From the NCBI GenBank assembly GCA_016649835.1, contig JAENWX010000005.1, positions 1 to 32,324 of the forward strand: a DNA stretch of 32,324 nucleotides, read 5' to 3'. The DNA is from Minisyncoccota bacterium. GTDB taxonomy: Bacteria; Patescibacteriota; Minisyncoccia; Phycocordibacterales; UBA9973. Below are positions 16,445 to 23,561 of the stretch, piece by piece. The position numbers were made by a program, and so were the translations under genes. The notes under the pieces were generated by a model. It was not told the origin of the DNA and searched no databases. It saw nothing but the letters and a program-made list of their open reading frames with translations. Every line of letters begins with the position of its first letter. The first letter of the stretch is position 1.

Positions 16445-16675
16445 CACACGCGAAGCACGCAGGTGCTGGGACCGTGAGTACACTTATCGATTCTTACAGA
16501 ATCTGTACACCCATTCGCTCCGATGTCCATCGGAGAACGAAAAGTCTTTCGATTCCCAGTGGGACCGTGAGTACACTTATCGGCTACCACGTAGCCATGT
16601 ACTTTTCGCTCTGGCTAATGCCAGAGAACGAAAAGTCTTTCGATTCCCACACGCGAAGCACGCAGGTGCTTCGCT
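16445..16675. repeat. Two tandem structured units flanked by repeated hairpins
   Basis: Unit 1 (16466-16559) and unit 2 (16559-16650) share GGGACCGTGAGTACACTTATCG and GAGAACGAAAAGTCTTTCGATTCCCA (each described here by position: starts at 16468/16561 and 16532/16624). Each is closed by CTGGGA/TCCCAG or GTGGGA/TCCCAC. Inside each, a GTAC...GTAC stem carries GATTC/GAATC in unit 1 and GGCTAC/GTAGCC in unit 2, and a second stem carries CTCCGATG/CATCGGAG or CTCTGGC/GCCAGAG. The paired arms change together. A flanking CACACGCGAAGCACGCAGG block is present on both sides (16445, 16648). Function and strand are unknown. Confidence 0.8.
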
Positions 16676-16731
16676 CTCGGGCACAATAAAAAAATTCTAG
16701 CAAAAGCTAGAATTTTTTTATTGTGCCCGAG
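16676..16731. terminator. 26-bp perfect inverted repeat, tRNA-Leu terminator
   Basis: Arms 16676-16701 and 16706-16731 are exact complements around an AAAA loop. The inner part (AAAAAAATTCTAGC) is a normal rho-independent terminator for tRNA-Leu on the minus strand. The outer part repeats the tRNA acceptor end (CTCGGGCA) in inverted orientation, which a terminator does not need. Confidence 0.85.
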
Positions 16732-16805
16732 GTGGGAATCGAACCCACATCCCTTACGAGACACGATTTTAAGTCGTGCGCGTATACCAGTTCCGCCACT
16801 CGGGC
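16724..16805 (-). tRNA. tRNA-Leu (anticodon UAA)
   Basis: On the minus strand: acceptor GCCCGAG/CTCGGGC, D-arm with GG in the loop, anticodon stem CACGA/TCGTG with loop CTTAAAA (anticodon TAA), a long class II variable arm (TCTCGTAAGGGAT), T-arm GTGGG-TTCGATT-CCCAC and discriminator A. All fit tRNA-Leu reading UUA. CCA is not encoded. It is transcribed away from gatB and ends in the inverted repeat at 16676-16731. Confidence 0.95.
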
Positions 16806-16868
16806 AATTCGTCTTTAAAACCAAAACACCTTCATATAATTACATAATTTTCAAAATTTTACAAATTT

Positions 16869-16877
16869 TGATATACT
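16869..16877 (+). promoter_or_regulatory. gatB promoter, leaderless start
   Basis: TGATATACT, an extended -10, ends 6 nt before the gatB ATG at 16884. Transcription would begin at or next to the start codon. Confidence 0.65.
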
Positions 16878-16883
16878 CTTCAT

Positions 16884-18299
16884 ATGTCAAAACAGTATTA
16901 TACAACAATAGGCCTAGAGGTTCACGCTGAATTAAATACCAAATCAAAAATGTTTTGTGGTTGTATTAATAATCCCGACGAGAAAACTCCAAACGTAAAC
17001 ATTTGTCCCATATGTATGGCACATCCTGGAACATTGCCAGTCATAAATAAAAAAGCTGTAGAAAGTGTTATCCGAGTAGGTTTAGCAATAGGTGCTAAGA
17101 TAGCAGACTTTACTGAGTTCGACCGTAAAAATTATTTCTATCCAGATATTCCAAAAGCGTATCAGATTTCTCAATATAAATTTCCAATAGTTTCTGGGGG
17201 TAAATTAAATGGTGTTGATATTACACGCGTGCACCTAGAAGAAGATACCGCAACTTCAAAACACGACAAAGGGGATTATTCTCTTGTTGATTTTAACCGT
17301 GCAGGTGTTCCTCTTATGGAGCTTGTTACAGAACCAGTTATTCATTCTTCAAAAGAAGCAGGAGACTTTGGAAGAGAATTGCAATTACTTTTAAAATACC
17401 TTGGAGTGTCTGAAGCCAACATGGAAAAAGGTCAAATGCGCGTAGAACTTAATATCTCTATATCAGAAGACAAAGACAAGCTTGGAACTAAGTGTGAAGT
17501 TAAAAATATAAACTCGTTTAAAGCTGTGGAAAGAGCTGCGGAATATGAAATAAAAAGAATGTCAGAACTTCTTGATAAAAATCGTGGAGATGAGATAGTG
17601 CAGGAGACTCGAGGCTGGGATGAAAACAAACAGTCCACTTTTTCACAACGTTCAAAAGAAAATGCAAATGATTATAGATATTTTCCAGATCCAGATTTAC
17701 CAAAATTATTTTTAAGTAAAGCATTTGATAATGAAAAAATAGAAAGCAAATTACCTGAACTTCCTGAAACCAAAAGAACTCGTTATATAAATGACTTTGG
17801 AATTAAAAACGAAGATATAGAAAGTTATATTGTAGACCAAAACTTAGGAATCTATTTTGAAGAAGTTGCTAATATTTTAAATAGTAAAGATAAAATTAAA
17901 AACGCTTCAAATTATATTACTTCAGACTATCTTGGAATGAAAAAAGTAAATTCTGATATTTCGCTACCTTCTTCTAAAAATTTTGCAGAATTAATACAAA
18001 TGATAAGTGAAAGCAAAATCTCTTCTCGTGGAGCTAAGGACATACTGGCTATGATAGTATTAAAAGATGAGTCACCACTTAAAATTGCAGAGGAAAAAGG
18101 TTTAATACAAAACCATGACGAGGGCGCGCTCAAAGAAATTGTTCAAAAAATAATTGATGCCAATCCTGAAATAGTAGCTACTTACAAAGGAGGAAAAGAA
18201 AATGCAATAATGTCTTTGGTTGGACAGATTATGAAAGAAAGCAAAGGAAGTGCAAATCCTGCTTTAGTTCAAAAAATATTAAAAGAATTGTTGTCATAA
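16884..18299 (+). CDS. gatB: Aspartyl/glutamyl-tRNA(Asn/Gln) amidotransferase subunit B
   Basis: Kinase/tRNA-binding subunit of GatCAB, which converts Glu-tRNA-Gln to Gln-tRNA-Gln (and Asp-tRNA-Asn). 471 residues. GLEVHAELNTKSKMFCGC at the start, a zinc site including CPICMAHPGTLP, then FDRKNYFYPDIPKAYQISQY, and a C-terminal GatB/YqeY domain ending KGSANPALVQKILKELL. gatA and gatC are not in the window. The stop codon touches a REP hairpin that can end transcription. Confidence 0.96.
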   Translation: MSKQYYTTIGLEVHAELNTKSKMFCGCINNPDEKTPNVNICPICMAHPGTLPVINKKAVESVIRVGLAIGAKIADFTEFDRKNYFYPDIPKAYQISQYKFPIVSGGKLNGVDITRVHLEEDTATSKHDKGDYSLVDFNRAGVPLMELVTEPVIHSSKEAGDFGRELQLLLKYLGVSEANMEKGQMRVELNISISEDKDKLGTKCEVKNINSFKAVERAAEYEIKRMSELLDKNRGDEIVQETRGWDENKQSTFSQRSKENANDYRYFPDPDLPKLFLSKAFDNEKIESKLPELPETKRTRYINDFGIKNEDIESYIVDQNLGIYFEEVANILNSKDKIKNASNYITSDYLGMKKVNSDISLPSSKNFAELIQMISESKISSRGAKDILAMIVLKDESPLKIAEEKGLIQNHDEGALKEIVQKIIDANPEIVATYKGGKENAIMSLVGQIMKESKGSANPALVQKILKELLS

Positions 18300-18325
18300 A
18301 TTTTAGTAGTTCAACTACTAAAATT
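18299..18325. repeat. REP-type hairpin, right of gatB
   Basis: Arms AATTTTAGTAGTT and AACTACTAAAATT around a single central base. It lies between convergent gatB and the transposase, and the transposase stop codon (TAG) is within it. It probably serves as both transposase target and bidirectional terminator. Confidence 0.85.
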
Positions 18326-18947
18326 CTATTTCTTCTTTCCTTTTTAATGTTTCTTTCCAGGAAGATTCTGCAAACTCTAGGTAGTTTACCTTACTTTTAA
18401 AATTAGATAAAACTATTTCTTTATTACACAAACCCTTTATTTGGTCTTTTGTGTATTCTTCTAGGCTTGATTTACTAAACTCTGAAATCAAATCTCCATT
18501 TTCATTTCTATTATTAAAATTTATATAAGCACTTAAATTAAGAAGATAATTATTGTCTTCGATTATTTTTGATTTAAATCTTCCTTGAAATAAAACACCA
18601 CTCCTATCGTACTTTTCATTAAAATATCTAGTATAACCACCAACACGTTGCATAAATTTTTCTATTCCATTATCCACAACTGGAGACAGGATCAAATGGA
18701 AATGATTTTTATTTATACAATATGCAACAATAGAAACAAGTGGTTTTTTAGTAGTTGAACTACTAAAATTTAACTTTTTCTTTAAATGTTGCTGAAATAT
18801 ACTTTGGATAGGATCAACCACATTAAATTCAATAAGACTTTGCATAAATCTTTTGAGATCTTCTATATCTAAAATAATATATCTTTTATCTGAACCCCTA
18901 TTATAAATATGATAATATTTTCCTATCTCAAAAATGTGATTTCTCAT
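18318..18947 (-). CDS. REP-associated tyrosine (Y1/HUH) transposase
   Basis: Single-strand DNA transposase of the TnpA-REP/RAYT type, which acts on REP hairpins. 209 residues from the ATG at 18947. YYHIYNRGSDKRYI near the N-terminus, HUH motif NHFHLIL with His82 and His84, then GGYTRYFNEKYDRSGVLFQGRFKSKII, a strong family signature that holds the likely catalytic Tyr. The longer ATG at 18968 is unlikely because it overlaps the TATAAT box (18957-18962, TGGTATAAT), which stands 9 nt before 18947. Residues 59-67 are encoded by a third copy of the REP hairpin, a feature not expected in the family. Confidence 0.9.
   Translation of the reverse strand: MRNHIFEIGKYYHIYNRGSDKRYIILDIEDLKRFMQSLIEFNVVDPIQSIFQQHLKKKLNFSSSTTKKPLVSIVAYCINKNHFHLILSPVVDNGIEKFMQRVGGYTRYFNEKYDRSGVLFQGRFKSKIIEDNNYLLNLSAYINFNNRNENGDLISEFSKSSLEEYTKDQIKGLCNKEIVLSNFKSKVNYLEFAESSWKETLKRKEEIEF
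18746..18768. repeat. REP-type hairpin inside the transposase gene
   Basis: TTTTAGTAGTT and AACTACTAAAA around a central G on the plus strand, the reverse orientation of the two flanking copies, which have C. It is read in frame as part of LNFSSSTTKK. Confidence 0.85.
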
Positions 18948-18972
18948 AATGATATAATTATACCACACTTAT

Positions 18973-19001
18973 AAATTTTAGTAGTTCAACTACTAAAATT
19001 T
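18973..19001. repeat. REP-type hairpin upstream of the transposase
   Basis: Arms AAATTTTAGTAGTT and AACTACTAAAATTT around a central C, 14 bp perfect. With the copy at 18299-18325 it flanks the transposase gene and so could bound a mobile unit of about 700 nt. Confidence 0.85.
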
Positions 19002-19021
19002 TGTAATTTGTAGAAAGAAAA

Positions 19022-19030
19022 TGGTATAAT
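19022..19030 (+). promoter_or_regulatory. gap promoter
   Basis: TGGTATAAT, a perfect extended -10, ends 7 nt before an ATG at 19038 that opens a 16-codon reading frame ahead of gap. Confidence 0.65.
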
Positions 19031-19037
19031 AAAAATT

Positions 19038-19088
19038 ATGGAAAATAACCCCGAACGAATTTTCAAAATTACTAAAGGGGTGAAATGA
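19038..19088 (+). CDS. Possible 16-residue leader peptide ahead of gap
   Basis: Reads MENNPERIFKITKGVK and stops at TGA (19086-19088), which overlaps two ATG codons (19085 and 19088) in the gap frame. Its ATG has the same distance to the -10 as other leaderless starts in the window. A CCCC (19050) / GGGG (19077) pair could fold the leader. It is inferred from position only and has no recognised sequence. Confidence 0.4.
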   Translation: MENNPERIFKITKGVK

Positions 19089-20188
19089 TGTTTAGTGTGA
19101 AATTATTATTTAACAAATTTAAATTATATATGAATAAAAATTCAAACGGGGCAAGAAAAATAAAAGTAGCAATAAATGGTTTTGGAAGAATAGGTCGTGC
19201 ATTTTTAAAAATTGCATGGGAGAGGGAAGATATTGAAATAGTTGCCGTAAATGACTTGGGTTCTATTGAAAGTCTTTCTTATCTGCTTCGTCACGATACT
19301 GTTTATCGTAATTGGGGGCATCCCGTGCGAATTGAGACCAATTCTAACGGGACAAGCAACTTGATTATTGACGACAAGGGAGTATTATTTATTTCTGAAA
19401 AAGATACAACAAAACTTCCATGGGCGTCTTTAGGTATTGATGTTGTAGTAGAATCTACAGGTCTATTTACTTCTTTTGATAAAGCAAAATTTCATCTAGA
19501 CCAAGGTGCTAAAAAAGTTGTTATTTCAGCTCCAGCAAAAGGAGAAGGTGAGACAAAAGGCGAAACTATTTTGCTTGGAGTAAATGAAGAAAAATTTGGA
19601 ACTTGTGATATTACATCAAACGCTTCTTGTACTACAAATGCCGCAAGTCCTCTTATCGCAATACTGCATGAATCAATAGGTATAGAGAAAGCAATTTTAA
19701 ACACAGTTCACGGATATACTGCATCTCAAGCACTTGTAGATGGCCCTAGCAAAAAAGATTTACGTGAAGGTCGCGCAGCTGCACAAAACATTGTACCGAG
19801 TTCCACAGGAGCAGCGATTGCTGTTACAGAAGCATTCCCTGAGCTAAAAGGACTTTTTGATGGTATCTCTATCCGTGTACCAGTACCAGCAGGGTCTATA
19901 GTTGATATTACATTTATAGCAAAAAGAAATACTACAAAAGAAGAAGTTAATGATATCTTAAAAAAAGCAGCTCTTGATCCAAAATGGGACAAACTATTTG
20001 CTATTACAGAAGACCATCTTGTTTCTTCTGATATTCTTGGAGAAAGCCATGCTTCAATAGCAGACCTAGAAATGACTCGTGTTGTAGGAGGAAATCTAGT
20101 CAAAGTTATGGGTTGGTATGACAACGAAATGGGGTATACATATACACTCGTAGACCATGTTGTTAAAACAGGAAATACAATTAAATAA
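19085..20188 (+). CDS. gap: Glyceraldehyde-3-phosphate dehydrogenase
   Basis: Glycolytic enzyme oxidising glyceraldehyde 3-phosphate to 1,3-bisphosphoglycerate. Counting from 19085: NAD-binding INGFGRIGRAF at 30-40, AVNDLGS with Asp57 (NAD preference), catalytic SNASCTTNA with Cys182, and HGYTASQ with the catalytic His near 209. The family core begins at about residue 25. The start could be 19085 or 19088 (coupled to the leader peptide) or 19130 (MNKNSNGARKIKV), which fits the usual length better. Residues 80-90 (PVRIETNSNGT) are encoded by a hairpin whose 3' half matches the leader-element arm. Confidence 0.96.
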   Translation: MMFSVKLLFNKFKLYMNKNSNGARKIKVAINGFGRIGRAFLKIAWEREDIEIVAVNDLGSIESLSYLLRHDTVYRNWGHPVRIETNSNGTSNLIIDDKGVLFISEKDTTKLPWASLGIDVVVESTGLFTSFDKAKFHLDQGAKKVVISAPAKGEGETKGETILLGVNEEKFGTCDITSNASCTTNAASPLIAILHESIGIEKAILNTVHGYTASQALVDGPSKKDLREGRAAAQNIVPSSTGAAIAVTEAFPELKGLFDGISIRVPVPAGSIVDITFIAKRNTTKEEVNDILKKAALDPKWDKLFAITEDHLVSSDILGESHASIADLEMTRVVGGNLVKVMGWYDNEMGYTYTLVDHVVKTGNTIK

Positions 20189-20189
20189 T

Positions 20190-20459
20190 ATGAAAAAAAT
20201 TATAATTAACTTAACGGGTTTAATTATTATAATTTTGGATTTGTGTTTACTTTTTGCTGTATTTTTCCCCAGAATTTTTTACGTTCAGACTTCTACATAT
20301 TTTTTACCTGTATTTCTTTCTACAAATTTAATTTACTACCTCCTTTTCAAAAAAATTGGTAATTCGATGCTACTGAAAATTATATTAATAATTTTTGCAA
20401 TAGTTGGATTGTATCTTACTGTTGGAGTAGCTGGGTTGTTTTTATCACAAATGTTTTAA
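20190..20459 (+). CDS. Small membrane protein of unknown function
   Basis: 89 residues from the ATG at 20190, one nt after the gap stop. Three hydrophobic segments (about 4-26, 35-52 and 58-86) joined by short basic loops. No family is recognised. It is probably translated with gap. Confidence 0.6.
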   Translation: MKKIIINLTGLIIIILDLCLLFAVFFPRIFYVQTSTYFLPVFLSTNLIYYLLFKKIGNSMLLKIILIIFAIVGLYLTVGVAGLFLSQMF

Positions 20460-20524
20460 TCATATACACGTACCTCAGGTTATTTGATTTTGATATTTTA
20501 AATTTATTGCAATAATCAAAATAT

Positions 20525-20533
20525 TGTTATATA
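20525..20533 (+). promoter_or_regulatory. Promoter of the putative ncRNA
   Basis: TGTTATATA, an extended -10-like box; transcription would begin near 20540. Confidence 0.45.
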
Positions 20534-20539
20534 TTGACA

Positions 20540-20733
20540 ATGAAGGGAAGTGCAACACTATACCATTCGGTACAAATGTTATTTGTTGCATTGAGGGTAC
20601 ATTTACTACCCGGACCAATAGCTAAGGTAGTCACGCGAGTCGACTAAAATCAAGACAATTGGACCGAAGCTTTGGACTCATGTGCCATTAAGAGTTATAC
20701 CTTTAGAGCTGGCCAATTTGGTCAGCTCTTTAT
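20540..20733 (+). ncRNA. Putative structured RNA, unassigned
   Basis: A non-coding stretch of about 195 nt between an extended -10 and an intrinsic terminator. Visible helices: GCAACA/TGTTGC (20552-20589) enclosing TACC/GGTA, a GGGTA-CATTTAC-TACCC hairpin (20595-20611), a long-range CCAAT/ATTGG pair (20615/20658), and ACTC/GAGT (20676/20692). It is richer in GC and more structured than other gaps. I do not see the signatures of tmRNA, SRP RNA, RNase P RNA or a known riboswitch. The next gene on the plus strand is not adjacent (dapF is convergent), so a stand-alone RNA is more likely than a leader. Confidence 0.55.
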
Positions 20734-20735
20734 TT
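20705..20735 (+). terminator. Intrinsic terminator of the ncRNA
   Basis: AGAGCTGGCC-AATTT-GGTCAGCTCT, a 10-bp stem with one G-T pair, then TTTATTTATATT. It also faces the end of dapF. Confidence 0.8.
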
Positions 20736-21537
20736 ATATTTCTCCCTTAAATACAAACTCAGCGGTACCTCGAAGAATTATTTCTCCTTTATTATTTTCT
20801 GATAAATAGAGTTTTCCACCAGAGAATTCTAATGTTATTTCTTTATTAAATTTCTCTTTTTTATTTAAAATCGAAAAAACTGCACAGGCTCCTGTACCAC
20901 AGGCGAGCGTAGCTCCGCATCCTCGCTCCCAAACTTTTACTTTAAAATAGTCATCACTAACTTTTTGAACAAATTCCACATTAATTTTGTTTGGAAAATT
21001 AGAATTAATTTCAACCTTTGGGCCAATATTTTTTATATCTATATCATTTAAATCTTTTACAATAGTAACAGCATGAGGGTTTCCCATAGAGACACAATTA
21101 AAATCAAATCCTTCTAATTTTAATATCTGGCCATAAGTCGGACTTATGGCTGAAGGGAAGTCCGTATGTTTAAAAACAGGCATTCCCATATTTACAGAAT
21201 AAGTATCGTCTTTATTTATTATTATTTTTTTAATTCCAGCTCTGGTATCTATATTTAATTCTTTTAAATCTCTATTAGTTTGTTTTAGGAAATATTTGGC
21301 CACACATCTTACTCCATTACCACACATTTCAGCCAAGGTTCCATCAGAATTATAATAATTCATAAAACAATCGGCTTTGTCTGAGGTTTCAAGCAAAATA
21401 AGACCGTCTGCTCCAATCCCAAAATGACGGTCACAAATAAACTTAATATAATCTTTATCTAAATTAATTTTTCCATTAAGATTATTTACCATAATGAAAT
21501 CATTACCCGCACCAGTATATTTATGAAAAGTTAACAT
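20734..21537 (-). CDS. dapF: Diaminopimelate epimerase
   Basis: Converts LL- to meso-diaminopimelate, needed for peptidoglycan cross-links (and lysine). 267 residues. Start MLTFHKYTGAGNDFIMVNN; the two catalytic cysteines are in MCGNGVRCVA (Cys72) and GCGATLACGTGACAV (Cys213). Both active-site loops are intact. It is a lone gene, divergent from rpiB. Together with murG/mraY it indicates a DAP-type wall, unless DAP precursors are imported. Confidence 0.96.
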   Translation of the reverse strand: MLTFHKYTGAGNDFIMVNNLNGKINLDKDYIKFICDRHFGIGADGLILLETSDKADCFMNYYNSDGTLAEMCGNGVRCVAKYFLKQTNRDLKELNIDTRAGIKKIIINKDDTYSVNMGMPVFKHTDFPSAISPTYGQILKLEGFDFNCVSMGNPHAVTIVKDLNDIDIKNIGPKVEINSNFPNKINVEFVQKVSDDYFKVKVWERGCGATLACGTGACAVFSILNKKEKFNKEITLEFSGGKLYLSENNKGEIILRGTAEFVFKGEI

Positions 21538-21554
21538 ACATACAGTATATTATA

Positions 21555-21563
21555 TGTTACAAT
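21555..21563 (+). promoter_or_regulatory. rpiB promoter, near-leaderless
   Basis: TGTTACAAT, an extended -10, ends 9 nt before the rpiB ATG at 21573. Confidence 0.6.
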
Positions 21564-21572
21564 AGACTCATA

Positions 21573-22016
21573 ATGAAAATATACATAGGAAGTGACCATG
21601 CAGGTTACGAATTAAAAGAAAAACTTAAAATATTTATTAAAGAACTTGGTTATGAAATAGAAGATAAGGGTGCTTTTTCTTTGGAGATCAATGATGACTA
21701 TCCTGATTTTATTGTACCAACAGCAGAAGCAGTTTCAGAAGATAGTGGAGCACTTGGAATAATTCTTGGTGGTAGTGGGCAAGGAGAAGCTATCTGTGCA
21801 AATAAAATAAAAGGTGTCAGAGCATCTGTATATTATGGATATACACCTGAAATAGTAAAAGTAACAAGAGAACATAATAATGCAAATATTTTATCACTGG
21901 GAGCTAGGTTTATAAATGAAGAAGAAGCCAAAGAAGCAGTTAAAATATTTATTGAAACAAAATTTTCAGAAGACGAGAGACACATTAGAAGAATTAAAAA
22001 ACTAGAAAAGAATTAA
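21573..22016 (+). CDS. rpiB: Ribose-5-phosphate isomerase B
   Basis: Interconverts ribose 5-phosphate and ribulose 5-phosphate. 147 residues. IGSDHAGYELKEKL at the start, GGSGQGEAICANKIKGVRAS in the middle and REHNNANILSLGAR toward the end. The GGSGxGE form resembles the actinobacterial subtype that uses Glu in place of the catalytic Cys of E. coli RpiB. It is the first gene of a pentose-phosphate cluster, 3 nt before rpe. Confidence 0.93.
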   Translation: MKIYIGSDHAGYELKEKLKIFIKELGYEIEDKGAFSLEINDDYPDFIVPTAEAVSEDSGALGIILGGSGQGEAICANKIKGVRASVYYGYTPEIVKVTREHNNANILSLGARFINEEEAKEAVKIFIETKFSEDERHIRRIKKLEKN

Positions 22017-22019
22017 TAT

Positions 22020-22706
22020 ATGACAGAAATAACCCCCGCAATACTCGTAGAAAGTTTTAGTGAGCTAAACGAAAAACTAGCTAAATTTGTAAATGTAACC
22101 AAATTAGTACAAATAGATATTTGTGATGGTAAATTTGTTCCAGTAGTTTCTTGGCCCATGCACGAAGGGGATAAATCTAGTATTGAAAGAGTTTTAGAAG
22201 AAGAGGAAGGTTTTCCTTTTTGGGAAAGTTTGGACTTTGAGTTTGATTTAATGGTCATTAATGCTCACAAACAATTTGATTTCTTTGCCAGACTCGGTGC
22301 TAAAAAAATTGTTTTTCACTTAGAAGCAGAAACTGAATCTGACTTTAAAGAATTTTTAGAATCAATGGATCCATATTTCAAAGACAATATAAATATCGGG
22401 TTAGCAATAAATACAACAACTGATATTGCTAAATTAGATCCATTTATAAATCATATCGATTTTATTCAGTGTATGGGAATAGAAACTATAGGTTATCAAG
22501 GTGAACCATTTGACGAAAGAGTATTAAAACAAATTAAAGATATAAAAACCAAGTATCCAGAAATTAAAATAAGCGTAGATGGGAGTGTTAATGAAAACAC
22601 AGCGCCACTACTTGTAGAAGCGGGGGCCGACAGACTAGTTATTGGCTCAGCATTACTTCAAAGCTTTGACATAAGAGAAACTTATAAATATTTTGAAAGT
22701 TTATAG
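22020..22706 (+). CDS. rpe: Ribulose-phosphate 3-epimerase
   Basis: Interconverts ribulose 5-phosphate and xylulose 5-phosphate. TIM barrel of 228 residues. TPAILVESFSELNEKL, VQIDICDGKFVPVVSWP (Asp of the metal site), then IKISVDGSVNENTAPLLVEAGADRLVIGSALL, the C-terminal phosphate-binding signature. It is divergent in the middle: the usual DVHLMV motif reads EFDLMVINAHKQ. Context with rpiB and transketolase supports the call. Confidence 0.88.
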   Translation: MTEITPAILVESFSELNEKLAKFVNVTKLVQIDICDGKFVPVVSWPMHEGDKSSIERVLEEEEGFPFWESLDFEFDLMVINAHKQFDFFARLGAKKIVFHLEAETESDFKEFLESMDPYFKDNINIGLAINTTTDIAKLDPFINHIDFIQCMGIETIGYQGEPFDERVLKQIKDIKTKYPEIKISVDGSVNENTAPLLVEAGADRLVIGSALLQSFDIRETYKYFESL

Positions 22707-22708
22707 AA

Positions 22709-22714
22709 TATAAT
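22709..22714 (+). promoter_or_regulatory. Possible internal promoter of the transketolase genes
   Basis: A perfect TATAAT immediately after the rpe stop, ending 8 nt before the transketolase ATG. There is no TG extension. Confidence 0.4.
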
Positions 22715-22722
22715 ATTTAAAT

Positions 22723-23559
22723 ATGGAAACTTTAAATGATAAAAAAATAAATGAATTAAAAATTATTGCAAATAATATTCGCAAGAGTATTGTTGAAATG
22801 CTTTTTAAGGCCGGTTCTGGTCATCCAGCTGGAGCTCTAGGAATGGCAGATATTTTTACTTTTTTATATTTTCATTCACTTAAACATGACCCAAAGAATC
22901 CACTATGGGTTAATAGAGACAGATTAGTACTTTCAAATGGTCATATATGTCCTGTTTTGTATGCTTCTATGGCTCATTCTGGATATTTCCCCTTAAGTGA
23001 ATTAGATACATTAAGGCAATTTGGAAGTAGACTTCAAGGCCATCCACACCGAGAATATATGCCTTGGCTTGAAAATTCATCTGGACCTCTTGGACTCGGT
23101 TTATCTCAAGCTATCGGTATGGCTATTGCTGATAAAATATATGGAGGGACAAAAACTATTTATGCATTACTTTCTGACGGAGAACATGATGAAGGAAATA
23201 CTTGGGAGGGTGTAATGTTAGCAGCGAAAGAAAAACTTTCAAATTTAATTGTTATAGTCGATAGAAATCATATTCAAATAAGTGGAAACACTGAGAGAGT
23301 AATGCCATTGGGTAGTTTAATGGAAAAATATAATTCATTTGGTTGGTTTGCACAAGAAATAGATGGAAATGACTTTAGAGAAATAAACAATGCTATTCAC
23401 AATACAAAAATTAACAAGGTTTTACCTTCCGTTATTATTGCAAATACTATTCCCGGAAAAGGAGTTAAAGCATGGGAGAATGATTATAAATGGCATGGAA
23501 AAGCACCAAATAAAATTGAGACTGAAATGGCACTTAATGAATTAAATAATTTAAATTAA
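22723..23559 (+). CDS. Transketolase, N-terminal (TPP-binding) subunit
   Basis: Carries the thiamine-diphosphate pyrophosphate-binding half of transketolase. 278 residues. KAGSGHPAGALGMADIFTFLYF, DRLVLSNGHICPVLYA, SSGPLGLGLSQAIGMA and LSDGEHDEGNTWEGVMLAA (metal/TPP motif) are all present. It is the split form, with the partner subunit encoded at 23968. An unrelated small membrane protein gene lies between the halves. Confidence 0.95.
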   Translation: METLNDKKINELKIIANNIRKSIVEMLFKAGSGHPAGALGMADIFTFLYFHSLKHDPKNPLWVNRDRLVLSNGHICPVLYASMAHSGYFPLSELDTLRQFGSRLQGHPHREYMPWLENSSGPLGLGLSQAIGMAIADKIYGGTKTIYALLSDGEHDEGNTWEGVMLAAKEKLSNLIVIVDRNHIQISGNTERVMPLGSLMEKYNSFGWFAQEIDGNDFREINNAIHNTKINKVLPSVIIANTIPGKGVKAWENDYKWHGKAPNKIETEMALNELNNLN

Positions 23560-23561
23560 TT

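Noticed and set aside
16559-16650. Unit 2 as a degenerate tRNA
   Set aside because: It shares TTCGATTCCCAC with tRNA-Leu, but the 5' acceptor, D-arm and anticodon arm cannot be drawn.
18948-18968. Upstream ATG of the transposase gene (18968)
   Set aside because: It overlaps the TATAAT promoter box; the ATG at 18947 fits both promoter spacing and family start.
18299-19001. IS200/IS605-type insertion sequence with accessory TnpB
   Set aside because: No TnpB-like gene and the transposase has the RAYT signature with REP hairpins, so the REP-associated class fits better.
20540-20733. tmRNA
   Set aside because: No tRNA-like ends, no T-loop and no tag reading frame.
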